Below are positions 13,401 through 28,400 of a stretch of DNA of 64,000 nt, piece after piece. The position numbers were made by a program, and so were the translations under genes. Position 1 is the first letter of the stretch. Every line of letters starts with the position of its first letter. The stretch comes from Trichoplax adhaerens (Eukaryota; Placozoa; Uniplacotomia; Trichoplacea; Trichoplacidae): assembly GCF_000150275.1 (NCBI RefSeq), contig NW_002060945.1, forward strand, positions 5,136,123 through 5,200,122. The letters are read 5' to 3'. Under the pieces are notes generated by a model, which was given only the letters and a program-made list of their open reading frames with translations, ran no database searches and was not told where the DNA came from.

Positions 13401-16400
13401 TCTAGATATAAACAGTAACACACGCAATTGCAAATGTTCGTAAATCAATTTTTAAATTAATTAAAAATAGTTTAAACGTTTAAGAATAATCTCAACTGTA
13501 GCAGTTGTAATGTGATAGCTGATAGCAAATCAGTTTTAAACTACTTAGAACACTTTAATCCTTTATAAATAAATAATTTTTGCTGCAACTGGTTCTCAAT
13601 ACCGATAACCATATTTATATATATGCTAATTTGTTCCATTTATTATGGTATCCCTACCAATCTATGTATATAGCAAATATATCCAGTATGCTACCAGTAA
13701 ATTTTATGATGCAATATGAATACACAATGTTAATTTCTTACCTGGAATTTGAGATCCTTTGTTTTTTTCAGCGGTTACACAACTATTATGATTATCGCTA
13801 GTTGATCCTGTTACATTAACTCCTTCAGCACGAAGACAAGTGTTTATGCTCCCTGCGCTACTACTGCTGCTTAAGCTAGGACCACTATCGACGTTAGTGT
13901 GTTCATGGCTATCGAAAGAAGATGATTGGCTTAAACTATTTCTTGCTTTTTCTTCTGTATGATTACGATTCCATACTTTGTCGTTGTCATCCGAAGCCAT
14001 AGATAATGACGAGTTGTTTTTCTTACGAAGGATTAATGAATTATTTGACATACTTGACGAGTAATCAACGCTAGTGGAACGCTTCGTAAATTCTTCAGCT
14101 AAATTTCTATAACTAGTGGAAAAATGTCAACCAAATATGAAAATCAGACACCCATATTTACTTTATACCGTTTTAAATCCTAAGGGCAACAGTGGCTAAG
14201 ATCTCATATTAACAAATTCTTAGTTTGCCATGATCTTTATAAACATAAATAGATGATGATATTCCAAAATTTGATTTTCCCAGTAAGTGTAAAGATTATA
14301 TAAATTTCTCATAATTAACTTCTAGGATTGCAGATATTGAAATTAGAATAAATGATTTGACACGTAAAACCATTCTTCAATTGATGTTAACTTAACATCC
14401 AGAAGAACCTTTCAGGAATTGCTGGTTTGGGTTATGTATGCACTGAACCAGACATTGAATTTATTATAATGGATAACTTTAAGGTATTTTGATTTTTATA
14501 GGCAAAGTAATGCTTTTATGTACTTTTTAGGTTATTCAAATAATGGCTGGTAACTTATAGTGATAATAACATAAAATGCTTCTCGTCGACAAGTGAAAAG
14601 GATAAAAGAAGATTTATGGGTAAAATAGTGATTTTAAGTTAATGATTGGGGACGGTGGACTAAACTTTATGAAGTTATAATTAAGAGGTCTTCTTAAAAG
14701 AATTACGATTTTTAGAATATTTATATAGAAAAATGAATAGTAAACTGTAAGATAAGAACGGTGGGAGGGTTTTTATGCAGAAAGCATATGATGAAGAATA
14801 ACGTAGAAGATTTTATGTCGAAAGAAAGATTGCTATCATTGATCTGTGGCATGACGATGATGTTTGTCAAATTTGAATCTAGCCTCAAGGCTATCAGATT
14901 ATCCCATCTTTTTCATCTAATTTGTCAGTTAAGTTAGTTAATCAAAGGGGTACTCTTAATTAATTTAAATCACAGTACTTGGTGCTGGGATTTTATTAAT
15001 GTTTTGGCCACAACATTACTTTGAATTTAATAATAATTAAGACCGGTGGACATTATCTTCAAATAAAGCATCTTTATCATCGATTTTGTAACTGATTCAT
15101 AATTAATTTATGTTTAAACAAATTGATGGAAACTCTAAAGGTACAACCATCACATACTATCAGTAAAGGTGATAAAATTGCGTATGATAGCGAACATCGA
15201 AGTAAATTATATCAGGTAATCAAGCTTACAGATATAATAATTGTCAATGAAAAGCTAACGAGGAGATAACATAAATTATAGAATTTAGTTTGCTTAATAA
15301 ATAGTGAATATTTTGGGATGTTAACTTAAGAAACATGTCCGTGATTCCCAATGCAGTAGAGCAAGAAGGCTTCGAATATTGTTTAATGAAGACTATTGAA
15401 ATACCATTACCTGATCGAGAATTTATCAAAACATTACAACATCACAATAGCAAATAATAGTTACCAAATATTCAATAGAATGGGAATCTTAGTTACGAGC
15501 TCTTACGTCTCAGTCCATAGTAGTAAGTGTGATTAGTTATAAAGGAAATTTCTGTTAGAAAGAGTTTATCCTATCTTCTATATATAGATATTTACATCAC
15601 TAAACAGATTGAAATCTCAAAACTGATTAATATTAATAATGGAGCAAATGAAATTAGATGGATAAAATTAATTTGATCGTTAATAATTGGCATTACACTA
15701 AAGAAACTATTTATGTGATTTAAAAGTGATAATGGGAAGCCTAATTAAGTAAATCCTATGTTAAGTTAATTAGCGTTGAATTAGTATGAAACAGAAATGT
15801 AAAAATTATATTAAGGTATAGATGATTGGACCGATAGTTTATGTATAATCCGGCTATAGATAAAGTCTTGTCATTGTGATATTACAATAAGCTTAAAGGT
15901 TAATCAGATAGGTATGTACGTACTATATAACTTCAATATGAGAGGATAAAATCTTTTAAAGCAAAAAGAAAGGATATAGACCTTTAGCTAATGGAATTGA
16001 TTAACTTAAAACGTTACATTGGTTACTAACTTAAATATTGAGCTTAATGATTCTATGCTTGATCGATAAACATATAAAATTTCATGCAGTAACAAAAATG
16101 ATAGGGATTGATCGAGTTAAGTTTATAGAATTACTTGTTAATTTACGTACTTTATCCAACATGTTAAAGTCTATATCTCGCAGATATAGGTTATCAATTT
16201 TTAGGTAAGAGTAAATAATTGAAACCAATCCTCAGTGAAGGAGTTAAAAATATTAACGGTACAAATTACCAGTTAACTCAAACGTTGCCAATATTTTATA
16301 AACTCTTATTCAGTAAATACGGATTAATGTAAAAGAAAGAATGGAAATTTATCCTTGGTTAAGATCGATTACGTTAAGGTTATAAATACTAATATTGTTA

Positions 16401-19400
16401 ACTGGTATATTATATCGTCTAAAAGGGAATGATCTTACACATGGTAATATATTCAGCGATAAGCTTATCCCGCGGTAATACGAGTTAATATCTACTTTAA
16501 AGCGTTATAGGTCCGATTAATATCAGAGACGTATAATTCTAACAAGACAATCATTGAAGCCATTAATACGAGGATACATCAACTTTTGTAATTTCTTTCA
16601 GTTACAGTGAAAAAGGGTAAAGAGTGTTAAAGATTCAAGTGCTATTAAACACTTATTTAATAAATAGTATTCAAAGCTTTATGACACTGTCGGTATCTGC
16701 AAACAAGCGAAAGTTCCGATAAAAATGAAATAAAAATAGTTGCAAAGGATAAAATTATCACCAAAAGTAACATCAATTAAGAAGAATGCGAGGAATTTAC
16801 TACATGCTTTGTTGAATACTTTGGTATTATGGACCGCATAACTGAAAAAAGCAGATAGTAATATGTGAATATGTTTCTAAATCAAATGATGGTTAATTAC
16901 AAGAGCAATTTATGACCGCTAGTGTATGTTCAAGTAATAGTATTGACTGGGTGAATTTATTCCCACTATTGGAAAAACAGTTATTAGATATTTAGTAAGA
17001 TAAATAAAAAGAAAACAGTTTAGTTCTATTTAATTCACATATTAATTTGTCAATTATGGAATATTATTAGCTATGATATCATCCTATCTTCTTTTAAATG
17101 TAGAAACAGAAATAGTCAGTCTAGTTTCGATGACAATAGAGGAATATTTAAAAAATAGACATGAAAGATACGCATAGATAAAATACCAGTTGATGTTACT
17201 AAGTAGTTATCCGATTTCCTACTACAAGAAATAAGGACAAATGAAACTATTTCTATAAAAGTAAGTCAAGAGTGAAGCTATTATTCCGTTTGCCATGAAG
17301 TAATATTATTTAGATACGACTAGATATTCCACGCTGAATATCAATACAGTTATTGTGCTCTATCCTCCATGTACGAGTATACTTTAGTCACAATATCATT
17401 ATAAGATACCATTTACGCTGACATATAAACATGCTTCTTGCACTAGATACCACATAATGATAATGAAGGATAATCACAATTAGAGTTTAGAACAAATTAG
17501 AAAAGCTATCGATGATTTCATTTGATAGAAAATATTATGTTAAGAATGTGGTTATTTCCGATTGTAGTAGATTTTTACGGAGAATTTTACTTGTCTTGGC
17601 TGTACTTGATATTAGCGTTGGTTTGTCTGCGCTGATATAAAACTGTTACGGTATCACCTTACCGTTATGATGGTCTAATAATACAGTAGTAGCTAACATG
17701 GAAAATATCCATACTTGCAGTGCTAGGTAAGATAAGTAATGCTTTTACGTGAATATTATTTGTAATAGTTTATTACGTATTTGATATTGATTGTTATTGT
17801 GTGTATATAGATAGTAGTAAGATGATTCAAGTTCTAGCTAATGATAGTTGAACTAGATAATATAAATGCTTGGATTAAGATTAAGAATGAGTAATAATAG
17901 GTTAAAAATATTTACTGATAGAAAAGCTATGTAATATAAGGAACATCTCATTTGGAGATGTCTCTCCTAGCAAGGCATAATAATAATGCTATTGTTGATA
18001 ATAAATTAGACAGCTCCTGTATAAACAGGAACATTTTGAGTTAAGTTTTGAAAAGTTGTAGATGTGTCTATGCTAATAACAGTTCTATCTTCATGTTACT
18101 TTGCTGTGTGTGCTTAACATTTAGTAAAAGAGCGTTTCAGTCAGTATTTACTTATAGACTTTTACTGCACTTTTCCATATCGCAGAGTTTAAATTATGAC
18201 AAGACCATAAACTGAGAATAGATATCGATAAATTGAAACATGAGGGGTAACAACGATTTCGCTTGACAAGAAGCTTAATATATGAGAATTTTATTACGAA
18301 TAGCTTCGATAGAAATTAATTTAAAAGAAATATTGGCACGCGATAATTGCAGTAACGTATTCGGGATTATAGGATGATAGATCGTCCATAATAGGTATGC
18401 TCAATAATCTGATATTATAATGAGATTTAATAACATTATTGATTCACTAAGTCATATAAGCATATTTTCGTTTGAAATAACAGGCACAGGGATTCTAAAA
18501 AATAGAAGTGCTTGGCGGAGTTGATAAATTATCTAGGTACGCTGGTCTTAATGACTAGTATTCATTTCTGAAACCATCAAACTTAGTAAGGTTATTAGCA
18601 ATTATCCCAGAAGGCTTTGCCGTTTTCTTTTTCCTATCGGTTAAAGTAGTATCCAATAAATTAAGTAATATTTCTCATGGAATCGTTTGAAATTGATTAT
18701 GTACACGTAGGATATTCCTTTTACACATAGCCATTGAAGATCTGCCTGGATATTATAGCCTTTAATAACTAAAAATGAAAATCAGCCATTCTACGACTAA
18801 TGAAATATTATATTGTTGTACTAAATGGAGGATCTCTTCAATTTCGGATACGGTACTGGTATCCAAGGTCTGTTTCATTAGAGACTTCTCGTTAACAGAT
18901 GCTGTATCAGTCAAAGGATTATCCACGAAAATTTATGATAGTGTAGCAATATAAGTAACAACTCAAATTTAGGTAGAAAGAAAGTTAACTCCCTCATGTG
19001 AACAAGTACTGTAAATGTAATCAAAGTTTCAATAGCGTATTGGTTTTACGGCCAATTACCAGTATCGTAAAATAGATACATCTACGTATTATATGAATCA
19101 AGAAAAACAACCTTTATCTTATATCCGCTTATTGTAGAAATAGATTAATTAGATTAAAATATCTCAGACAGTAGCTTTCTCGCATTGACGCACTGTTGAT
19201 GGTAATGCCCAAAAAATTTTTAAATTTTGAATTACTTTATTGTTGTAAATATACATAACCGTAACCGGATATCTCTTCCTCGAATCCTTTGATCATGAGT
19301 TAGGACACCGAAACAGGTTTAATCCAAGAATTGATATGGTCAAAATTTATGTCTTAATCTTAATCTTAAATGTTAAGACAAACTAATAATAACGAGTGTC

Positions 19401-22400
19401 CCATGACTAATGGATCCACTGATAAAAAGTAATATGATGCATTCACGATCTTAACCTTACTGTTTTTCGACTGTATTTCATCTTTTGGGTTCGAGTTAAC
19501 TTATGAATAGAACTGGATCGGTAATGTACTCCTAAGAAAACTGCGGCAATTTTATATTTTTATGTGGTATTAAAAACGAAGCCTTTCACTCTTATGTGGA
19601 GGCACATCGTATCGATAAAGAATTAAAATTTATAGCATATGATTTCTAAATGAAAGCAAAACGCACCATACGGCCTTACAAGTTTAAAGAAGAGTAAATG
19701 TTCGATTGCAAAACGATGTAATGTATCAGTCAATAATGATACACGATTAGATCAGAGCATATGTTCAAGGACGCTATAAAATTTATAATAGTGCTTTGTT
19801 CGATACTTAAGAAATGAATTAATTGACAAATTTCGATAGAAATCTTTACTCTATTATCTATTACTAATGCTGCATTATTATCATTTTTAAGGTACTATGG
19901 AAAGAGAATAGAGTTCAGTATTACTTTTCTTTACTTCGATAAGAAATGGATATTACTCAGTTTGAAAGCTGTTATTTTGATTTTAACTGTTTAGCAGATC
20001 ATTCTTAGGTTAACAGATGAGGACAAGGAAAAGATTTCGTTCTTTTATTATGATACTAGATAGTAGCAAAAATTGATCAAGACTTTGCATTCAACTAGGA
20101 GATAGATTATCTTACACCATAACAGTATGATAGAATTATTAATTTTGCAAGAGCGTTAACGCTAACGTTATATCATTACTGTTAAATGATGGATATTTCC
20201 TTGAAATATATAATTCTATTATTAAGTAAAGAGTTTAGCTATGCCATCATAATTATCCTAATAGTATCATGGTAAAATTAATGATTTACAGGGAGTTCTA
20301 AAGTTCTCAATTTAGCAAGAAGTCCTTGTAAGAGTAAGATAAATCAGAATAAAATGAATACCTTAAAAGTGGATATTATAACCGATATACTACAATATAA
20401 ATACAGTACCTCTTGCGATAGTCAGTAATTATAAATCCATAAACTACGATGGAAGCTACTATATATAATAACTTAGTAACAAACCAACAACTTTTTGTGA
20501 ATATAAAAAAAAATGCGGGTAAAACGCAATGAAAAGCGTAAAAAAATGTAAACAAGATACGTATAGAATGATCATAAAAAATGAAGAATAAGTGAATCAT
20601 TTACTACGCTGATCATGCATCTAGATTACTGACATGCTACCGTATTTTAAGCGGAAAAGGAATAGGAACATAAATTTGATCTTCGAACGATAAAAGTAGA
20701 AGAGTTTGATCGATGAATGACTATGTTATAATCATTTACGGTACGTTTAAAGACTCGATTGCTTGATAAAAGATCGAATTAATATTAGCCGAATTTGTTG
20801 TATTAACATTTCAAATAGTTATTAGCTAGCTGATGTTTTGGCCATTAAACTTTTTTCAAAGAGGAACAGTAAATTCAAAAGACGATACTGTAGCAATATT
20901 GATGCCTCCTTCAGTTTTATTGTATAAATTTTGGAATATGATATACGTATAATGCATAGAATACGCTGCATCTATTGCCAATCCTTAGAATATTGATCAT
21001 AACTGTACATCAATTACTAATACTTGGGTTTCTCATAAAGTGTACACCTTTCGCTAAGTGTTCTTAAATTGTTTCTTACTTACATAATCTGATTAAAGTT
21101 AATTTTAATTTTAATAGCAATTATTCCTCTGCGCTCTAATTCCAACTCTACGATAGGCGAATTAAATTGGTTATTAAAAGATGCATTTACTCATAGTTTA
21201 TTCTTAGTATCGAAGGTCGTGATAAAATAAAAGTTTGTGAAGGATAAAAGTTCCATTTAGTCCCAATTAATATTTCCAACTTGTATTTGAAATACACAAC
21301 TCTTTTAATAAGATTATAACATTGATATAAAAGTAGGTTTCTATAACTCTAGTCATGCTGAACTTTATAAACTCTGAAAGATTTCCTACTTATAAAAGAA
21401 TGTTGGTAAATGTATTAACCAATGCTGGCTAATATTTAGATTTTTACAGAAGCGAAAGGACGATTAAAAAAAGAACATAAATCGGTAATTCATAAATTAG
21501 AATTAATTTCAATAATATAAATTAACATATCTTTGTCTAAAATTCTTTTTGCTCCTAAATAAATGGGCAAAAATTTTAATTTTGCTGGAAATAATTCAAT
21601 TAGTCACATAACTAAAGGCAATAGAAATAGTTAATGGAATATTTATCGTCCTTCTTTAATATATCAATAAATTGCATAGGTTTTTGCTTTACTATATAGA
21701 GATATATAGATAAAATGAGTTCAAACTTAGAATAATGAATCGTTATAATGGTAACTAATAGAATCCTTGACGTTTAGATGTTTTATACTGTGCTTTTTCC
21801 CAGTCCCAAAATTGTAAACTAGTTTGAAAAACATAAGAAATTCTAAATTAAACCTCTACTATATTCTACTCAGACCGACTTACGAGCTGTAGAATAGGAT
21901 TGATGATAGGATTTTAGTGTTGAATCATTATTCTTTGTGTCTACGAAATGGAAGGATGACTGATTGTGTTGGATAATAAAAATAATTGTTGTTCTTATAT
22001 ATGACTTTTTTTGTTTTTCAATCTAATATAATCTAACAACGATCAATGCATCATATAGATTAAACCGATTGTAGATAAGCTAAATATAATAGCGTCGAGT
22101 GATAAGGGATTGTATTATCACGCTATAGTTTTATAAGAAAAGGACTATAAACAATTAAAAGGACTAGCGTAAATAAATAGAAGTAAAATACTGTCGATAG
22201 TCTTTATCAACATGAATAGATAATGAATATGAGAAGTAATTTGCTCAACTGCAAATAGATTGTTACATTGATACACGGATTAAAGTGAAATTGAAAAATT
22301 TTTAATTAGTTAAGAAATAATAAAGTTTAAGTTAACTTGTTAATACTTGATTGTCTTAAAGTTTGGAAAGTCATAGCTGTAGCTAGCCGATGAGAACATA

Positions 22401-25400
22401 CTCGCCTGTTTACTCACTGACAAGTCCTCAATTAACAAGTAAAGAAAACTTAAATACGTAGGTATTAGAGCTTATGAATAAATGAACAGCTCTTATTGTG
22501 TCTTGTCGCATAGGCATAAGATATCCATAGCTCTAATTGGCTAAAATTTTCAGCTATCGTTAGTATGGAAATACGAAACATAAATTACTTCGATAGTAAC
22601 AAGACGCATCTCCTTTCATCTATTTTGTTTCTATTTCCTTTCGAAGGTATGAGAAGCAAACCGAATTAGGGTGAATCCTGATTTAAATAATGCAGCACGT
22701 AAAGTTTCGTTTTTATGAAATAATTCTACAACATAGTTATCTACAGCTAGTAGATTAATAAATAGAACATCTGTAATGATTTCAGCTAATTGTAGTAGTA
22801 CAGTAGGGCAGCTAATAGGATGAGACGGCGTACTTGTACTTTTTTCGGTATAAGACTGTGTCACATTAGGGAATTACTGCATTTTTGTTAACGCAAATTT
22901 GGGGTTACGTAGGCGAACCAATAGTAATAGCAGGAGACTAACATTCGATCATTACAACATCATTTACTCTGATCTGGTTTTACGGTGAAATTATGATCTT
23001 AGATTTGTAAATTTTTTCGACTATTGCATTTCTAATCAATCGTCGATCGTTTTCATAAATTATTCTTGAAAAGAAGATATATATTCATGATCTAGTAGTA
23101 TCATAGCATCTTTAAAGTTAATGAACAATTTAAATTACTATCCGAAATTGCCGTATGGCTCCTAATTTTGAAGTTATTATTGCAGCCATGATGGAACTAA
23201 AATATGATACTGCATACGTGCTTATGGTCTTGTTGCGGTAATATCGTAATGTCATTAATCTTCGAGTTATTAGCAGATCAAAGCGATTTTAATTGCCGAT
23301 CTTGTATTGTCATATGACTGCTAGCTGAACCAATCAATTTGTCTCTAATCCAATCGTATTACTTTGCAATAGTTATTGCAATCTGATAGTAAATTATAGA
23401 AGTAGCATTCGAACAGTACAACAATTACGGTACTTATTCAATATTATACGTTGTATTGCCGTTAGGCTTAACATTAAGGTTAAATTCTTATTTGATATCG
23501 TAATCACTAATCTGCGCTGCAATAGAATACAGTGGTTACGTAGTTTAAAAAGATCATTGGGAACGCAAGTAAGCCTGACCGTATACTCATATATTAGGCT
23601 TGACAATAATGTTGCTACTGTGACTTAATAGGTCATACACTATGGAGTTTATAGACGGATACACCGAGTAAGTCGAGAGTTCTTATTAACCTTAGTTCAT
23701 AGATATTAATACAGTTTGAATTTTATTGTAATAAAACTCAGTTCGGCTTTAAAATCCAATTAATTGGATTAATTATGAACTTTGAGACTTTGCTTTACTA
23801 CATTCCTACATTATTAAAAATTACATAGGTTGGTGTATGTATAAAAATACCCTAGTTATCATTGTTCACTACAGAATCGTATTATATTGATTGTTTTCAC
23901 TGTATATTCGGTAAACATAGGGTAAATATAGTAATATTAATGTTTCCATTGCTTTTAAAATCTAATTCAGTTATCGATTCAGATGAGTCTGATCTACTCT
24001 CGATCTGGAGGAAAAATTATATCGAAATTGATTTGTTATTGCTTTGGCATTGTAATACTACCATAAATTGAAGACAAGCGAGCATGAACAGTGATAGTGC
24101 TATATATGATTTGATGTTGTACTTCTCTCACTTAGATTTTTAAATTCGTAAATATATGCGTACCGTATCTTAATCAAAAATATTAACGAATTTTTTGATT
24201 TCATACGAAGTAAATTCTTGCTAAAGTCAAGATAATAATACAACAGAATATTTGTTACGATAATATTCTTTGTCAACTTTTATATGATCATGTTCATGAC
24301 TTATTATACCCATCCAGTCAAAGAATTTTCAAATTGCATGCTCATAGATTTGATTAAACGGTGCTAGGTATTTTAAGATTAACATGATAATCTATGTTAG
24401 TTACCTTTGATCAGATGTTTTCGAAGACTGACTTGGTGATGGCGTTTTCTCTGGCGATTTTACTGATTTGACGATCATGGTAGTGGCATCGTCCGATAAA
24501 ATCAGAATTACAAATAAAATTAGTGGATTAAGCCTAACTTATATTGTTTTTACGAGAAACAAGTATAAATACATGGTGGTTATCTTACGTAGTTTGTTAT
24601 GTTACTTTAAATGAAAATGACACATGTATATATTAACTGCGTTGCCTAACCGTACGTTATCTAAATATTGATAAAGGTATTCGTTTTGATATTGAAATAA
24701 CTTACGTGCATTTGCGAATTTATTAAATAATGGCTATTATATAGAATGATCGTATTGAAAATTTATGCAAGAATGGATAGTCTGAGTAGCTCAATAGTCT
24801 GATCATGTAAAATTATTAGGGAGTAATCACATTTATTTGACTAATCCAGCAACAAAAGATGATTAGGATTAAATCTACAGTATACGGTCCTACAGATACG
24901 GTAATTTAGGAACAACGAAATTTTTAAATATCGGCACGTTCAAAAATCATAGCAACATATGTTTCTATAGAAAATAAAGCATAAATTTACGACTCCTGTT
25001 AAGTATCAGGCAGTAATTGTTATTCTAAAGGTGAAACTTCCGCTTAAATCAATGAATGGTCTAAATAACTCTTATACTTATAGGAGATTACAATTTTATT
25101 TTAATTATAATGACATACTCGTATATAATAAACAAATTAGCAATGAAATAATCTTTCAATATCAATATTCTTACAGTACTCTCAGTTAACTAGCAGATTG
25201 ACCTGAATAATTGAGTACTGAAAGTTACAATATCATGAGAGAACTAAGAATTATCCATCCTAGCTATCAATTATGTTTTATGTATTGGCAAAGATATTGA
25301 GGCTAAGATCTGAAATACTTTGTTGCACATTAGGTAATAAAAAGACAATAGGACTGCCATTAATATGATATACGAATATGATAGTTTATCACCATTAGCG

Positions 25401-28400
25401 GAGAATTAAGCTTCTAATCTGTCTTTTATTTGCATTTAATGAAAGCAAAATACACTGTAAGAATCAATAAAAAGATGGGTATGTATGGCTCAAAATAATA
25501 TCACAGCTTAGGAATAATTTAGATGCAGGTTCAATCTACTTGAATGATTTCCTTGCTAGGTATTTTAAACTGAAAGTAAAATTTTTCTTTAATTACCAGA
25601 ATACCTATAGCTGGATTGAATAATATCGGATCTTACTGTAAATAAATTCACTTTAGCTAAATTGTGTTACTATCGATAACGAGTGAATGAATCAGAAGTT
25701 ATCACTTAATCGTAAAAGATTGGTTCATGACTATTGGATAAAATCTATTGTGAGCACAAAACTAGAATGGACTAGTTATCTTGCTAACTTTACTAATGTA
25801 GCCGTATATTCATGCTTTAATCAAGGTACTAGGAATTTATGATTTGTTACACGATACTCGTATATAGCGGAAATAACTAAGATAAGCATAAATAGCAAAT
25901 CTATCAATCCATACGTGTTGCATTAATATGGGTTAGTACGCGCCATAGTATAAATTGTAATAAATTAAGTTCAGATTTACCTTTATGATCTATGCTAAAA
26001 GACAATAGATTAATTTTAATTTATGGGATGTTACAATTGAAAGTGAAATGCAATAGGTTAATTGGTATTCTACTTAGCAGAGATATGACGTAATAAATAT
26101 GTTCTTTTACTTTTAATATCGGTTACCATTAAGGGATTATAAGTGTATTAATACTGTTGAATCCAGATATAAATAGAAAACTGAGTCTAAGTGAATACTA
26201 ATCTATGGAAATATTGTTAATGTTCTATAAACGTCATTAGACAATAGATTATTGTCTATTATACGAAAATATAGTGATGCTATTGAGGATAAAATGGATA
26301 CTGAGTTTAGCAAGATCGATTAAGATCACATTTCGAAGTAAGATTTTCATCAACCTTAGCAATTTTAAGACATGCCTGTAACTTTAAATAATTCTGAATC
26401 GGTTTGAAAAGGATTCACAGCGTTGTTGTTATTAGTTTAATCAATAGTGGATTTAAATTATAATTTAGGAGAGCATATGCGTATATCAAAGAATAAGATA
26501 TACAAGCTGCTAAATAACATAATGGCTAAATAACGAATTCACATAGTCTGATATTTAAATCATATACCACCGTAATTCTTAAATTTTATTGTATGCGCAT
26601 ATTTAGATTGAATTTATTTAAACTGATTTGGATTCGCATCATATAAGGTGCTGATAAGATTTTTCTTGTAAAGTATGTAAACGTCTTTGATGTATGCTAT
26701 AAATTTATACAGACGTTTGAAATATATAGTGGAAGTAAAAATTTGTTCGGTAGCGGTGAGTCAAGAACGATCGGTTAAATTTAAGCAAATTTTAAGCCAA
26801 CTTGTAAGTAATAAAAAAAGGAAAGTATTCGATTTGTATTTATCCAAAATAAGTTAATCACTGTGATCGATGGATAGAAATGAATACAAGATGAAAAAGC
26901 ATCTAATCTAAAGCTAAAAATATTCCCAGGATTAGAGTTGGAACATTTAGTCGATGTCTTATGCTTCTACAAAGATTTAATCGTAATTGAGAATGTTGAT
27001 TATTCCAGCACTTACCTCGGCGTAATGATAGCGAATTGTAAGAATTAGAAGCCATACGCTGTTCATCGTTGTCATTAATTGCCTTCTGTTTACTTTTTTG
27101 TAGCTTTATTTGATGTTCCAATTGCGTTAAACTAAAGAATAAGCTTAGGATAGCCTTAAGGTCACCGTTAACAATATCTAAACAAGTAAGCAAACCATAT
27201 CTATTAAGTAGGTTGAATCTACTATTGAGACCTATTATCTTATAATTTTCATTCATTAAATTTAATAATTTTTATTACAGATATATGTCAGTGTAGATAG
27301 CAGTCCTTCTTTTACTCTTGGTATACAGTATTATATAACTGTACGGTATATTGTGATATGATTGTCAGTAGAGCTTTAGGAATGAGAACATAAACTAAAT
27401 GTCAGTTTTATTGATCGCAGCATCTATGCTGACTTATCGAAACTGTTTATGGCAAGATAAATTAGGATTAATTAACCTTATTACTAGGACCTGTTTTAAC
27501 CCGATCATTTAAAGGCTTTAAATTGATTAATATGATCATGTTATCGGTTTTTAAATACTAATTATAGCATAAGCATATTAATGCAGCCTTGTTTGCTGAA
27601 ATTCATACGCGTGTAGAGTACTAGTATTCTCGTTAATATGCCTACATGTAGGTAGATCGTAAAAGTCCTTCTTTTGAACTACTTATATCGAATTACCTCC
27701 GATTTCTTTAGTTAAGATTAAATGCAATTATAATTAATATCAGTAAGTGGGAACGATGATGTTGATAAGGATGAATTATTGTTGATTTGATAGTAATATA
27801 TCGCATTATTATACGCGTATAGCAGTAGTCGAATCTTTAACTTATTTGTTTTCATATTAATGATATTCAAATATAATCTTAAAGCTAATAAAATAGTGCC
27901 TGTGAAACAAGAGTAGCTTTGACAAAACATACATGTCATTCATCAATACTTCATCGGACTATTATGTAGACTACTATGATCATATATGCTAGAAAGCAAT
28001 ATATGTTGTACATGTCACATACTGTATTTGGGTGCCTTCCATCGAAAAAGTACCGGCAGTAGTATAATGCCAAATTACCGTAGTAAACTGCATTAAATTG
28101 GTATCTTCTATATACTCATCAATTTATAATTTAAAGTAAACTAATTTCATTTCTTAACATAAAAAAAACATAAATAACATATCTCTGTCATTTTGGGTTA
28201 TTCGTGGTCACTAGTTACTATTTTTATTAACTATATTTAGGATGCAAGCCTTACGCCGTGGTAAGTCCTTTTAAGACACTTAACAATAAGTGAAATTATC
28301 GACCTATGACTTATAGTAGTTGTATATTTTATAAGTATAGCATGATCAAGTATTTTAATACTTTATTCAAAATAAATAACTAGCATTATATAAATTTAGC

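Larger units (their letters stand above)
7643..24462 (-). other. NAV linker and coiled-coil exons
   Basis: Exons: 24405-24462, 13742-14112, 13241-13366, 12503-12946, 11359-12237, 11170-11204, 10962-11036, 10156-10239, 9447-9606, 8855-8961, 8477-8688, 8291-8363 and 7643-7726. The first five are rich in Ser, Asn, Lys and Arg and probably disordered. Exons 10962-11036 (VEEVLEEFKNSERTIYELK) and 10156-10239 (FQDNITKLSHDIKELREKL) look like coiled coil. Exon 8855-8961 ends in a five-lysine run and SWI, and 8477-8688 begins GFRSSFASRKK, the recognisable NAV basic motif. The 5' splice site of 10156-10239 (AAG|GTTCAT) is weak, but the same site recurs in the ACC gene. Joining 24405-24462 directly to 13742-14112 fits by phase, but extra exons in that 10 kb gap cannot be excluded. 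Confidence 0.75.

Noticed and set aside
13580-13801. 73-codon plus-strand frame
   Set aside because: Overlaps the donor end of NAV exon 13742-14112 and has no family likeness.
22631-22864. 77-codon minus-strand frame, hydrophobic and protein-like
   Set aside because: No domain recognised, no convincing splice partners or phase match to NAV; probably chance.
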